This document shows positions 28,628 to 37,737 of a DNA stretch of 39,920 bases, piece by piece. The DNA is from Salinicola sp. (GTDB taxonomy: Bacteria > Pseudomonadota > Gammaproteobacteria > Pseudomonadales > Halomonadaceae). The notes under the pieces were generated by a model. The model saw only the letters and a program-made list of their open reading frames with translations, did no database searches and had not been told where the DNA came from. The stretch's first letter is position 1, and every line of letters starts with the position of its first letter. A program made the translations under genes and the position numbers. The stretch is from NCBI GenBank assembly GCA_002695065.1, contig NZNW01000022.1, positions 1 through 39,920 of the forward strand, read 5' to 3'.

Positions 28628-29758
28628 GTCTTCGGAACCGGTGGGCGCCGCTTGCGCGGACGCGCCGGGGTTCGACGGTTCGGGTGGCAGCGGTGCCGAG
28701 GCGAGCGGAAACCGTGCCTGAGGCAACGAGGCGGCACAGAGTCCGCTGGCTGCGGCCTCGACCTCTGCCGGCCCCGGCTCGGAAACCGACGAGCCCGCCT
28801 GCCGCGCCGCCTGCGCGAAATAGTGGCGGGCGTTGTCGAGATCGCGATGGATCTGCGCGACCAGCGCGTCGAATTCGTCGAACTTGGCTTCGCCGCGCAA
28901 GCGGGCACAGGGAACGACGGTCAGCGTCTCACCGTAGAGGTCGAGCTCACGGTCCAGCAGGTGCACCTCCAGCATCGGCCGATCGGCACCCACCGTGGGC
29001 CGCCAGCCGATGTTGGCCGCGCCAGCGACCCACTCGCCATCCGCCAGCCGGGTAGCGCAGGCGAACACCCCGCGCAGCGCCATGGGTCGCCGGGTCAGCG
29101 GGATATTGGCGGTGGGCGCACCGATCGTGCGACCCAGCTGGCGGTCGCGGACGACCCGCCCCTGGTAACCGTAAGGCCGGCCCAGCATCCGCGCGGCCTG
29201 GAAGAAATTGCCACTGGCCAGCAGCGTGCGTACCCGGGTACTGGAGACGCGCTCGTCGTCGAGGGTGAAGGTTCGGGTATGCTCGACCGCGAAGCCGCGC
29301 TCGCGCCCCACCGCCTGCAATAGCGTGAAGTCGCCGGCTCGGTCGCAGCCGAAACGGAAATCGTCGCCCACCACCAGATGCTTCACCTGCAGACCGTCGA
29401 TCAGTACCCGCTCGATGAACTGCCGGGCGGTGAGGCTGCGCAAGGCATCGTTGAACGGCAGGCACAGGATCCGGTCGGCACCGTGGGCCTTGAGCAGGGC
29501 GACCTTGTCGCGCAGCCGGGTCAGGCGCGGCGGCGCCTGATCGCCGGCGAAGTACTCGCGCGGCTGGGGCTCGAAGATCACCACCGTGACCGGCAGTGCC
29601 CGCGACCGGGACAGCGCCTGCAACTGCTCGAGAATCGCCTGGTGCCCAAGATGCACCCCATCGAAGTTGCCGATGGTCGCCACGCAGCCGGGCATGTCCC
29701 CTTCCCGATCGCCGGGACTCCCGGGCGGCAGATTGTGCAGGCCTCGGATCAGTTCCAT
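28622..29758 (-). CDS. ribF: Bifunctional riboflavin kinase / FAD synthetase
   Basis: 378-residue enzyme that phosphorylates riboflavin to FMN and adenylates FMN to FAD. The N-terminal adenylyltransferase domain has GNFDGVHLGHQ (about 31-41) and VSSTRVRTLL. The C-terminal riboflavin kinase domain has GRVVRDRQLGRTIGAPTANI. Start ATG 29758 has GGAG 8 bases upstream. The usual family length is about 310. Here some 60 extra residues, rich in Ala, Pro and Ser, follow the kinase domain and end in SEDD. The stop codon lies at the edge of the minisatellite. Confidence 0.95.
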   Translation of the reverse strand: MELIRGLHNLPPGSPGDREGDMPGCVATIGNFDGVHLGHQAILEQLQALSRSRALPVTVVIFEPQPREYFAGDQAPPRLTRLRDKVALLKAHGADRILCLPFNDALRSLTARQFIERVLIDGLQVKHLVVGDDFRFGCDRAGDFTLLQAVGRERGFAVEHTRTFTLDDERVSSTRVRTLLASGNFFQAARMLGRPYGYQGRVVRDRQLGRTIGAPTANIPLTRRPMALRGVFACATRLADGEWVAGAANIGWRPTVGADRPMLEVHLLDRELDLYGETLTVVPCARLRGEAKFDEFDALVAQIHRDLDNARHYFAQAARQAGSSVSEPGPAEVEAAASGLCAASLPQARFPLASAPLPPEPSNPGASAQAAPTGSEDD

Positions 29759-29831
29759 AGGGTCTGCTCCCGTTTCAGCACGGACCGTGTTGCCTCGAAG
29801 AGCATCAGTATAAACAAGGGTCTCTCCCCTA

Positions 29832-31463
29832 TCAGCCGTGCAGGCGGAAGTCTCTCAGACGGATGCCGCTGAGCGCCAGCCAGCCAAAATAGATGACCGA
29901 GCCGCCGATCACCAGTGCCGTCAGAACCCCGGCGCGATGCAGCGCGCTCCAGGTCACCCAGGTGTGCCAGTCCGGCGAGAACCACCACAGCGCGGCCCCC
30001 ATCAGCAGGCAGCCGCCGACGACCTGAATGGCGTAACGCCCCCAGCCGGGCTGGAATCTCAACACGCCCTGACGGCGCAGTCCCACCCCCAGCAGCCCGG
30101 CATTGAGAAACGCCGACAGTGCCGTGGCCAGCGCCAGCCCGGCATGCGCCAGCGGCACGATCAGTGCCAGGTTCATGACCATGTTGGCGAACATCGCCAC
30201 GATGCCGATCTTGACCGGCGTCTTGGTGTCCTGGCGGGCAAAGTAGCCCGGCGCCAGAACCTTGATCAGCATGAACGCCAGCAGCCCCAATGCATAGGCC
30301 CGCAGGCTGCGCGCGGCCATGACCACATCGTGGTCGGTCATCGCGCCGTAGTGGAACAGGCTGACCAGCAGCGGTTCGGCCAGCAGTATCAGCGCCAGCG
30401 CGGCCGGCAGCCCGATCAGCAGCACCATCCGCAACGCCCAGTCCAGCATGCGCGCGAAATGTTCCCGGGATTCGTCGGCATGGCGCTTGGAGAGCGCCGG
30501 CAGAATCACAGTGGCGATGGCGATCCCGAACACCCCCAGCGGCAACTCCACCAGCCGATCGGAGTAGTAGAGCCAGGAGACACTGCCGGAAACCAGGAAC
30601 GATGCCAGCACCGTATCCAGCAGCAGGTTGATCTGCGAGACGGAGACCCCGAACAGCGCCGGGGTCATCAAGCGCAGAATGCGCCGGACGCCGGGATGCC
30701 TGAACCGCGCTCGCGGACGCGGCATCAGCCCCAGCCGGGCCAGAAACGGAAGCTGGAACAGCAGCTGGGCCGCACCGGCGATCAGCACCCCCCAGGCCAG
30801 CCCCATGGCCGGATCGTCCATCCAGGGAGTCAGCCACAGCGCCGCACCGATCATGCAGACGTTGAGCAGCACCGGCGTAAAAGCGGGTATCGCGAAGCGT
30901 TCCCAGGTGTTGAGCACGCTGCCGGCAAAGGCCGTCAGCGAGATCAGCAATAGATAGGGAAAGGTCAATCGCAGCATGTCGGCGGTCAGGGCCAGCTTGC
31001 CGGGATCCGCCTTGAAGCCGGGAGCGAAGAGCCATACCAGCCATGGCGCGGCGGCGATGGCCAGCGCGGTGATCAGCGCCAGTACCACGCTGAGGCTGCC
31101 GGAGACGGCGTCGAGCAGCTCGCGAACCTCGGCCCGGGTGCGCCGGGTGGCGTACTCCGAGAGCACCGGTACGAAAGCCTGGTTGAATGCCCCTTCTGCG
31201 AACAGGCGGCGCATGAAGTTGGGAATCTTGAACGCCACGAAAAACGCGTCCGCACCGCTACCGGCGCCCAGCAGCGCGGCGATCACCACATCTCTCGCCA
31301 GGCCGAGCACGCGTGACAGCAGCGTCATCGTGCTGACGACCATGCCGGAGCGCAGCAGGCCGCAGCGCGAAACCGGGGTCGCGGTCCCCGCCTCCACCGC
31401 CTCCACCGCGTCGGCCGCCGTCGCCTTGTCCGCCGTCTCTTCCGCAGGTCCGTGTTCGCTCAT
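29832..31463 (-). CDS. murJ: Lipid II flippase MurJ (MviN)
   Basis: 543-residue MOP-superfamily protein with 14 predicted membrane helices that flips lipid II across the inner membrane for peptidoglycan synthesis. Family motifs seen include TLLSRVLGLARD, AFFVAFKIPNFMRRLFAEGAF and QAFVPVLSEY. About 35 acidic and Ala-rich residues precede the first helix. The start at 31463 has no strong Shine-Dalgarno, and a shorter start at the M of MVVSTMTLL is possible. It precedes ribF by 73 bp on the same strand. Confidence 0.96.
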   Translation of the reverse strand: MSEHGPAEETADKATAADAVEAVEAGTATPVSRCGLLRSGMVVSTMTLLSRVLGLARDVVIAALLGAGSGADAFFVAFKIPNFMRRLFAEGAFNQAFVPVLSEYATRRTRAEVRELLDAVSGSLSVVLALITALAIAAAPWLVWLFAPGFKADPGKLALTADMLRLTFPYLLLISLTAFAGSVLNTWERFAIPAFTPVLLNVCMIGAALWLTPWMDDPAMGLAWGVLIAGAAQLLFQLPFLARLGLMPRPRARFRHPGVRRILRLMTPALFGVSVSQINLLLDTVLASFLVSGSVSWLYYSDRLVELPLGVFGIAIATVILPALSKRHADESREHFARMLDWALRMVLLIGLPAALALILLAEPLLVSLFHYGAMTDHDVVMAARSLRAYALGLLAFMLIKVLAPGYFARQDTKTPVKIGIVAMFANMVMNLALIVPLAHAGLALATALSAFLNAGLLGVGLRRQGVLRFQPGWGRYAIQVVGGCLLMGAALWWFSPDWHTWVTWSALHRAGVLTALVIGGSVIYFGWLALSGIRLRDFRLHG

Positions 31464-31588
31464 GACGCGCCGTCACTCACTCCAGGAAATCTCTCATCGC
31501 GCGCTTCGCTGCCCCTGTGGCGATCTCGAGTCGGTGCTCTCGAGACCCTGGCTTCGGTGCCGCGACCTCGACGCCCGTGTCACGAAAG

Positions 31589-31636
31589 GCGGCCACAAGA
31601 AATCGCCGGGAGCGATTTCTGGCGTCGCGCAGCGAG
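31589..31636. repeat. Nested inverted repeats in the murJ-rpsT intergenic region
   Basis: An outer pair GGCGGCCAC (31589-31597) and GTGGCCGCC (31628-31636) encloses a 9-bp perfect hairpin (31598-31606 with 31612-31620, loop CGGGA). GGCCACA recurs at 31667. There is no U-tract and no coding frame. The structure resembles a repetitive extragenic palindrome. Its copy number in the genome is unknown from here. Confidence 0.5.
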
Positions 31637-31671
31637 GGCCAGCAGGGTGGCCGCCATGGATGGCAGGCCAC

Positions 31672-31697
31672 AAAAAAACCGGCCGAAGCCGGTTTTT
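31672..31697. terminator. Terminator downstream of rpsT
   Basis: 10-bp perfect stem AAAAACCGGC/GCCGGTTTTT with tetraloop CGAA, 17 bases after the rpsT stop. Seven consecutive U's follow on the minus strand. Confidence 0.92.
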
Positions 31698-31714
31698 CGT
31701 CAAGCGCGTCCGGC

Positions 31715-31981
31715 TCAGGCAGCCAGCGCCTTAATTCGCTTGTTCAGGCGACTCTTGATGCGCGCGGCCTTCTTCTTGGACAGGGCGTCCTTGTCGGCGA
31801 TGCGATCGATGACCGGCTGAGCGGCCTTGAACTCGGTGTTCGCCTGCGCCTGATCGCCAGACTGGATAGCCTTGATCACACGCTTGATATAGGTACGCAC
31901 CATGGAACGCTGACTAGCGTTGAGCTTGCGGCGGTCTTCCGCCTGACGTGCGCGCTTGCGCGCCTGCTTGGTATTCGCCAC
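31715..31981 (-). CDS. rpsT: 30S ribosomal protein S20
   Basis: 88-residue primary 16S rRNA-binding protein, rich in Lys and Arg (ANTKQARKRARQ ... RSMVRTYIKRVIKAI), same size as E. coli S20 (87). Start is GTG 31981, with a near-perfect AAGGAG 6 bases upstream. A longer frame from 32011 would add 10 non-conserved residues. E. coli rpsT also uses a non-ATG start (UUG), which is linked to its translational autoregulation, so the GTG may matter here too. Confidence 0.97.
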   Translation of the reverse strand: MANTKQARKRARQAEDRRKLNASQRSMVRTYIKRVIKAIQSGDQAQANTEFKAAQPVIDRIADKDALSKKKAARIKSRLNKRIKALAA

Positions 31982-32068
31982 CGTCGACTCCTTGGAGATG
32001 TTGACAGTCAATTCTGTAAGTTAAATCACCCAGGACAGCCTCGAAACCGCTTCAGGCAACCCTGAATG

Positions 32069-32143
32069 ATTCGGCCGAATGTTCGATGGCCCCCAAATCG
32101 GGAAGCGTCTCGGAGCCATCTTAGACTGCGATTCAGGCAGTCT
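32069..32143. other. Inverted repeats between proB and rpsT
   Basis: A 12-base perfect palindrome ATTCGGCCGAAT (32069-32080) and a 7-bp stem (32123-32129 with 32137-32143, 7-base loop) lie in the leader between the predicted rpsT promoter and its GTG. No U-tract. Possible leader structures for S20 control. Confidence 0.35.
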
Positions 32144-32171
32144 TAACGGGCCATGTCTGAGAGGATGCGGG

Positions 32172-32200
32172 ATTCTATCACAGGGCCCATGGGGTATCCA
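32172..32200 (-). promoter_or_regulatory. Probable rpsT promoter
   Basis: Minus-strand -10 TAGAAT (32172-32177), 17-base spacer, -35 TGGATA (32195-32200, 4 of 6). The -10 is followed by CCCGC, a GC-rich discriminator typical of stringently controlled ribosomal genes. It gives an unusually long rpsT leader of about 180 bases. Confidence 0.5.
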
Positions 32201-32226
32201 GCAGCAACTGACAATTCCGGATCGTT

Positions 32227-33363
32227 TCAGATCACCACCAGATTGTCGCGGTGAATCAACTCCGGCGCTTCCATGTAGCCCAGGATCTCGGCGATGCGCC
32301 GGCTGGGTTGTCCCACGAGCCGAGAAGCGTCGGCGCTCGAGTAATTGACCAACCCCTTGGCCACTCGCACGCCTCGCTCGTCGACACACACCACCATGTC
32401 TCCGCGTCGAAAGGCGCCCTCCACCTGCTTGACCCCCACCGGCAACAGGCTCGATCCCTGGCCACGCAGCACCTTGACCGCACCGGCATCCAGGGTCAAC
32501 GTGCCGCGCCCCTGCAGCTGTCCGGCAAGCCAGCGCTTGCGAGCCGCCAGCGGCGCGTGATCTGGGTAGAGCAGTGTTCCCAGCGACGCGCCCTCGAGCA
32601 GCCGGGTCAGCACCGCCGACTGGCGCCCGCTGGCGATCGCGGTGACCGCGCCTGACCGCGCCGCCAGACGTGCCGCCCGCAACTTGGTCGCCATGCCGCC
32701 TCGGCCCAGCAGACCCCCGCCACCGGCGACCGCATCGAGGCCGGGATCGTCCGCCCGGGCCTCGTCGATCAGCCTGGCATCGGCGTTGTGACGCGGATCG
32801 GCGTCGAACAGCCCCTCCTGGTCGGTGAGAATCAGCAGCGCATCGGCCTCGAGCAGGTTGGCGACGAGCGCGCCCAGGGTGTCGTTGTCACCGAAGCGGA
32901 TCTCGTCGGTGACGACGGTATCGTTCTCGTTGATCACCGGGATCACGTCGAGCTGCACCAGGGTACGCAGGGCGGAGCGCGCATTCAGATAGCGCTTGCG
33001 ATTGGAGAGATCGTCGTGGGTCAGCAGCACCTGGGCACTGCGCAGGCCATGGCGGGCGAAATGCGTTTCGTAGCACCGGGACAGCCCGCTCTGGCCGACG
33101 GCAGCGGCAGCCTGCAGCTCGTGCACGGAGGTCGGCCGCGCGTGCCAGCCCAGCCTGACCATGCCCTCGGCGATGGAGCCGGAGGAGACCAGCACCACCT
33201 CGACGCCGCGACGATGCAGCTCCGCCATCTGGTCGACCCAGCCACCGATGGCCGCGTCGTCGAGCCCGCGCCCATCGTTGGTCAGCAGCGCGCTGCCGAT
33301 CTTGACCACGACCCGCTTCGCGCCTTCGAGGACACCGCGCCCCATACGTTCATCCGTCGCCAT
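32227..33363 (-). CDS. proB: Glutamate 5-kinase
   Basis: 378-residue enzyme, first step of proline synthesis. The N-terminal amino acid kinase domain (about 10-265) has [25 protein letters not shown] and FGDNDTLGA. The C-terminal PUA domain (about 285-375) has [18 protein letters not shown]. Start ATG 33363 (MATDERM) has GGAG 6 bases upstream; the frame is open to 33405. It follows obgE by 38 bp on the same strand. Proline is a compatible solute in halophiles, so regulation by proline may matter in this organism. Confidence 0.96.
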   Translation of the reverse strand: MATDERMGRGVLEGAKRVVVKIGSALLTNDGRGLDDAAIGGWVDQMAELHRRGVEVVLVSSGSIAEGMVRLGWHARPTSVHELQAAAAVGQSGLSRCYETHFARHGLRSAQVLLTHDDLSNRKRYLNARSALRTLVQLDVIPVINENDTVVTDEIRFGDNDTLGALVANLLEADALLILTDQEGLFDADPRHNADARLIDEARADDPGLDAVAGGGGLLGRGGMATKLRAARLAARSGAVTAIASGRQSAVLTRLLEGASLGTLLYPDHAPLAARKRWLAGQLQGRGTLTLDAGAVKVLRGQGSSLLPVGVKQVEGAFRRGDMVVCVDERGVRVAKGLVNYSSADASRLVGQPSRRIAEILGYMEAPELIHRDNLVVI

Positions 33364-33401
33364 CTCACTCTCCGCCCGACATGCCCCGACCCACGGTTGG
33401 C

Positions 33402-34686
<1,285 letters not shown>

Positions 34687-34706
34687 CATACAAGGTCCGT
34701 GACGTC

Positions 34707-34964
34707 TCAGGCGGAGACTACACTCACGAACTTGCGGTTTCTCGGGCCTTTCTGCTCGAACTTGATGACGCCGTCATTCAGTGCGAACAGCGTGTGGTCC
34801 TTGCCGATACCCACACCGCTACCCGGATGGAACTTGGTGCCGCGCTGACGGACGATGATGTTGCCGGCCGTAGCCTTCTGTCCACCGTACAGCTTGACAC
34901 CCAGGCGTTTGGATTCGGAATCGCGACCGTTGCGCGTACTACCGGCGGCCTTCTTATGAGCCAT
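34707..34964 (-). CDS. rpmA: 50S ribosomal protein L27
   Basis: 85-residue L27, N-terminus [20 protein letters not shown], which reaches the peptidyl transferase centre. The Gly/Ser segment [14 protein letters not shown] is conserved. It follows rplU by 32 bp in the usual rplU-rpmA operon. The N-terminus needs no proteolytic extension removal, unlike in Firmicutes. Confidence 0.98.
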   Translation of the reverse strand: MAHKKAAGSTRNGRDSESKRLGVKLYGGQKATAGNIIVRQRGTKFHPGSGVGIGKDHTLFALNDGVIKFEQKGPRNRKFVSVVSA

Positions 34965-34996
34965 GGCGAATACCTCTCTCTGGGGGAATGTCCCGC

Positions 34997-35308
34997 TTAA
35001 GCGGAGATTCCGGTGATCTTGACTTCAGTGAACCACTGGCGGTGGCCCTGACGCTTCATGTGATGCTTGCGGCGGCGGAACTTGATGATCTGCACCTTGT
35101 CGCCGCGGCCGTGAGAAACGATCTCAGCGGACACCTTGGCGCCGCCGACCAACGGAGCGCCGACCTTGATGTCGTCACCGTCGGCGACCAGCAGGACCTG
35201 GTCGAATTCCAGGGTCTCGCCGGTCGGCACTTCCAGCTTCTCGAGCTTGAGTGTCTGACCTTCCTGCACGCGGTATTGCTTACCGCCACTCTTGATAACA
35301 GCGTACAT
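34997..35308 (-). CDS. rplU: 50S ribosomal protein L21
   Basis: 103-residue L21, start [18 protein letters not shown] and C-terminal [16 protein letters not shown], identical in size to E. coli L21. First gene of the rplU-rpmA operon, with a strong promoter about 140 bases upstream. Confidence 0.98.
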   Translation of the reverse strand: MYAVIKSGGKQYRVQEGQTLKLEKLEVPTGETLEFDQVLLVADGDDIKVGAPLVGGAKVSAEIVSHGRGDKVQIIKFRRRKHHMKRQGHRQWFTEVKITGISA

Positions 35309-35445
35309 AACTCTTTCTCCAGGGCTTTTGGAGCCTAAGCTCGTCGGCCAAGCTCATCGGTACGGATCGCTCTTTCATCGACCTGCGTCGAGTGGTGCCC
35401 CTTCCGGCAACCATCTGACAGGGAGCATGATGAGTTGGGCGGCGG

Positions 35446-35474
35446 ATTATAACGATTGCAGCCAAACCAGGCAA
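35446..35474 (-). promoter_or_regulatory. Strong sigma70 promoter of rplU-rpmA
   Basis: Minus-strand -35 TTGCCT (35469-35474), exactly 17 bases, perfect -10 TATAAT (35446-35451), followed by a GC-rich CCGCCGCCC discriminator. It predicts a leader of about 130 bases before rplU. Confidence 0.8.
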
Positions 35475-35557
35475 GCCTTTGCGGTACCGACGCGCTACTG
35501 ACATCCACCGATGCCGGCGCCGGCGCGAAACGCGGGTCCGTCGCCGCGCCTCGTCGG

Positions 35558-35586
35558 TTGACGCACCTGTAGGCGCCACCTAGCAT
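35558..35586 (+). promoter_or_regulatory. Probable ispB promoter
   Basis: -35 TTGACG (35558-35563, 5 of 6), 17-base spacer, -10 TAGCAT (35581-35586, 4 of 6), about 60 bases before the ispB ATG. It is divergent from the rplU promoter; the two -35 boxes are 83 bases apart. The rest of the 345-bp intergenic region shows no gene. Confidence 0.6.
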
Positions 35587-35653
35587 ACCCCCTCACATCG
35601 CCTCTCTCGGCCCGACTCAGAGCGGCCCCACCCGATTCATTGACAAGCCGACC

Positions 35654-36628
35654 ATGCAATCCAACGCTGCATCCATCCATGCATCGGTGGCTGAGGACTT
35701 CGCCGCCGTCAATCGTACGATTCTCGATCAGTTGGCGTCGCGAATCCCGCTGGTCGAGACCATCGGCCAGTACATCATCGAGAGTGGCGGCAAGCGGCTG
35801 CGCCCGTTACTGGTGCTCCTGGCAGCGCGCGCGCTGGACTACCCCGGTGACAAGCACATCACCCTGGCGACCCTGATCGAGTTCATGCACACCTCCACGC
35901 TGCTGCACGACGACGTCGTCGACGAGTCCAGCCGGCGGCGCGGCAAGGCTACCGCCAACGACACCTGGGGCAATGCGCCGTCGGTGCTGGTCGGCGACTT
36001 TCTCTACTCGCGCTCGTTCCAGATGATGGTCGAGGTCGGGTCGATGCGGATCATGCAGGTACTCTCCAGCGCCACCTGCGTGATCGCCGAGGGCGAAGTC
36101 CAGCAGTTGACCAATATCGGCAATGCCGACATCGAGGAGTCGGATTACTTCGATACCATTCAGGGCAAGACGGCCATGCTGTTCGAGGCGGCTTCCCACA
36201 GCGGCGCCATTCTCGCCGACGCCAATGCCGAGCAGGAGCAGGCGCTGCAGCTCTACGGCCGTTACCTGGGGCTCGCGTTCCAACTGATCGACGACCTGCT
36301 CGACTACCAGGGTGACGCCGACACCATGGGCAAGAACGTGGGCGACGATCTCGCCGAGGGCAAACCGACGTTGCCGCTGATCCACGCCATGCGCGAAGGG
36401 ACGCAGGAGCAGTCCGAGCTGATCCGCCAGGCGATCACCGACGGAGGCCTGGAACGGCTGGCGGACGTGCTGGCGATCGTGCGCGAAACCGGCGCTCTCG
36501 ACTACACCCAGCGTCGCGCCGAGGAGATGGCCGAGAAGGCCCGTGCACAGCTGGAGATCCTGCCGCCAAGCCCTTATCGCGACAGCATGGAAACACTGAC
36601 GCGGGTGGCCGTCGAGCGTGACGTCTAA
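35654..36628 (+). CDS. ispB: Octaprenyl (polyprenyl) diphosphate synthase
   Basis: 324-residue trans-prenyltransferase that makes the ubiquinone side chain from IPP and FPP. First Asp-rich motif D86-D-V-V-D90 in LLHDDVVDES; second motif in FQLIDDLLDYQGD; GGKRLRP binds IPP. Chain length (C40 or C45) cannot be told by eye. It is divergent from rplU, the widely conserved arrangement. ATG 35654 has a weak Shine-Dalgarno. Confidence 0.96.
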   Translation: MQSNAASIHASVAEDFAAVNRTILDQLASRIPLVETIGQYIIESGGKRLRPLLVLLAARALDYPGDKHITLATLIEFMHTSTLLHDDVVDESSRRRGKATANDTWGNAPSVLVGDFLYSRSFQMMVEVGSMRIMQVLSSATCVIAEGEVQQLTNIGNADIEESDYFDTIQGKTAMLFEAASHSGAILADANAEQEQALQLYGRYLGLAFQLIDDLLDYQGDADTMGKNVGDDLAEGKPTLPLIHAMREGTQEQSELIRQAITDGGLERLADVLAIVRETGALDYTQRRAEEMAEKARAQLEILPPSPYRDSMETLTRVAVERDV

Positions 36629-36646
36629 AAGGCAGCACGATCGGGG

Positions 36647-36674
36647 TTGCACCACGCCCTTCGATGAGTATAAT
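36647..36674 (+). promoter_or_regulatory. tRNA-Pro promoter
   Basis: -35 TTGCAC (36647-36652), 16-base spacer, perfect -10 TATAAT (36669-36674), about 46 bases upstream of the mature tRNA 5' end. It begins 18 bases after the ispB stop. Confidence 0.75.
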
Positions 36675-36720
36675 TCACCTCCGTCGAACAGCCCCAAACG
36701 GCACGAATCGACGATTTGAT

Positions 36721-36797
36721 CGGAATATAGCTCAGCTTGGTAGAGCGCTGCCTTCGGGAGGCAGAGGTCGTAGGTTCGAATCCTGCTATTCCGACCA
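36721..36797 (+). tRNA. proK: tRNA-Pro, anticodon CGG
   Basis: 77-base tRNA with CCA encoded. The acceptor stem CGGAATA pairs perfectly with TATTCCG. The anticodon stem CTGCC/GGCAG encloses loop TTCGGGA, anticodon CGG (reads CCG). The T-arm has GGTTCGAATCC. C at position 1 and a proline anticodon fit bacterial tRNA-Pro. A promoter and a terminator flank it, so it is a single-gene unit. Confidence 0.95.
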
Positions 36798-36808
36798 CCG
36801 TATTGCGA

Positions 36809-36843
36809 AACGCCCGTTCAGGCCCTGCCTGGCGGGCGTTTTT
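36809..36843 (+). terminator. tRNA-Pro terminator
   Basis: 8-bp stem AACGCCCG (36809-36816) with CGGGCGTT (36833-36840), extended by an inner CAGGC/GCCTG stem, and followed by TTTTT. Confidence 0.88.
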
Positions 36844-37171
36844 ACGTCTGGCCCGGCGTGGCCGTCCAGCCTCGACCGCAACGCTCCGCGCAGCGCCTCT
36901 TGCGCCCCGGCCGCGTCTCGCGCGGAAGCGCTCGACCGCCGGCCCCACCTAAGAAGCATGGGCAAGCGTGGCCACACTCCCTAAAGTGGTACAGGAGAGG
37001 GATAGAGGAAGCTCTCCGGAAGGCCTCGGGGAACCCCAGCCTGGACAGGGTGGCGCCGAGTCGAACACGCCTGCGCCTTGCGGAGACGTCGCTCGGGCCG
37101 AATCCCGCCTCTCGCCACCAGCGCTTGCCAGGGACCTGTCCGCTACAGGCATGCCCGCCAGGAGAATTCTC
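36844..37171. other. Intergenic stretch without a recognisable gene
   Basis: 328 bp between the tRNA terminator and a small exported-protein gene. Open frames here are GC-rich shadows without Shine-Dalgarno or recognisable composition. A CCAC/GTGG inverted repeat at about 36972-36988 encloses TAAAG, but there is no convincing promoter. Confidence 0.5.
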
Positions 37172-37513
37172 ATGTTCACATGGCTTCGCACCACCACCAT
37201 CACGCTCTGTCTTGCCTTGGCCAGCGTCGCCCAGGCCAGCGCACAGGAGAGCGAGCCACCGCCCCCCTGGCCGGCGAAAGCCATCGAGGCGTCCCAGGCC
37301 CAGTGCCGCGCCAATATCACCGCCAGTGGCATCGAAGGGCCCAAGGTCGAGCGCTACTGCGAATGCGCCACCAAGGCCCTGCAGGCGCGTTTTTCCGCCG
37401 CCGAGGTCCGCAAGATGCAACGCGACTACGATCCAGGCGATCGCGAAGACAGCCGCCCCCCAGAGCTCGACAAGACCCTCGACCAGTGCTCGCCGGTCCT
37501 CGAGTCCCAGTAA
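37172..37513 (+). CDS. Small exported protein with conserved-type cysteines, unknown function
   Basis: 113 residues. A clear Sec signal peptide (MFTWLRTTTITLCLALASVAQASA) leaves about 89 mature residues. The mature part is hydrophilic with four Cys (AQC, YCEC, DQC), placed to form two disulfides, and a helical middle (ATKALQARFSAAEVRKMQRD). No catalytic motif is recognisable. ATG 37172 has AGGAG 7 bases upstream. The frame is open far upstream but only the signal-peptide start makes sense. Likely periplasmic. It is not clearly cotranscribed with the next gene (224 bp gap). Confidence 0.75.
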   Translation: MFTWLRTTTITLCLALASVAQASAQESEPPPPWPAKAIEASQAQCRANITASGIEGPKVERYCECATKALQARFSAAEVRKMQRDYDPGDREDSRPPELDKTLDQCSPVLESQ

Positions 37514-37737
37514 ACGCCGCCTTTGTTCACCTCCCGCATCCGCGATGCGATTGCTGCAGCCAGAGGAGCGAGCCTCGCGGGCCCACCCGAGCCGCCAGCG
37601 TGCTATCGGGCGTCGCTTGGGCGGCGATGCCCCCACGGGCGCGGGTGCTTGACAATTCCTCGCGATCGACTGAACTCCAGATAGCGGCTTTCTCAGAAAA
37701 CTTAGCCGCCCCACGATTCGCAAGGAGAAGGATTCTC

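Noticed and set aside
28507-28908. Minus-strand frame giving heptad-like repeats (SLERHEH) from the minisatellite
   Set aside because: It is the repeat read in one of the open frames and starts inside ribF; periods of 20 as well as 21 break the frame, so it is not a maintained protein.
36721-36843. Integrative element attachment site at tRNA-Pro
   Set aside because: No second copy of the tRNA 3' end and no integrase within the window; the downstream orphans alone do not show integration.
36858-37652. 264-residue plus-strand frame and overlapping long frames (37078-38487) as full-length genes
   Set aside because: Arg/Pro/Ser-rich shadow composition; the real genes begin at internal ATGs with Shine-Dalgarno and signal peptides (37172 and 37738).
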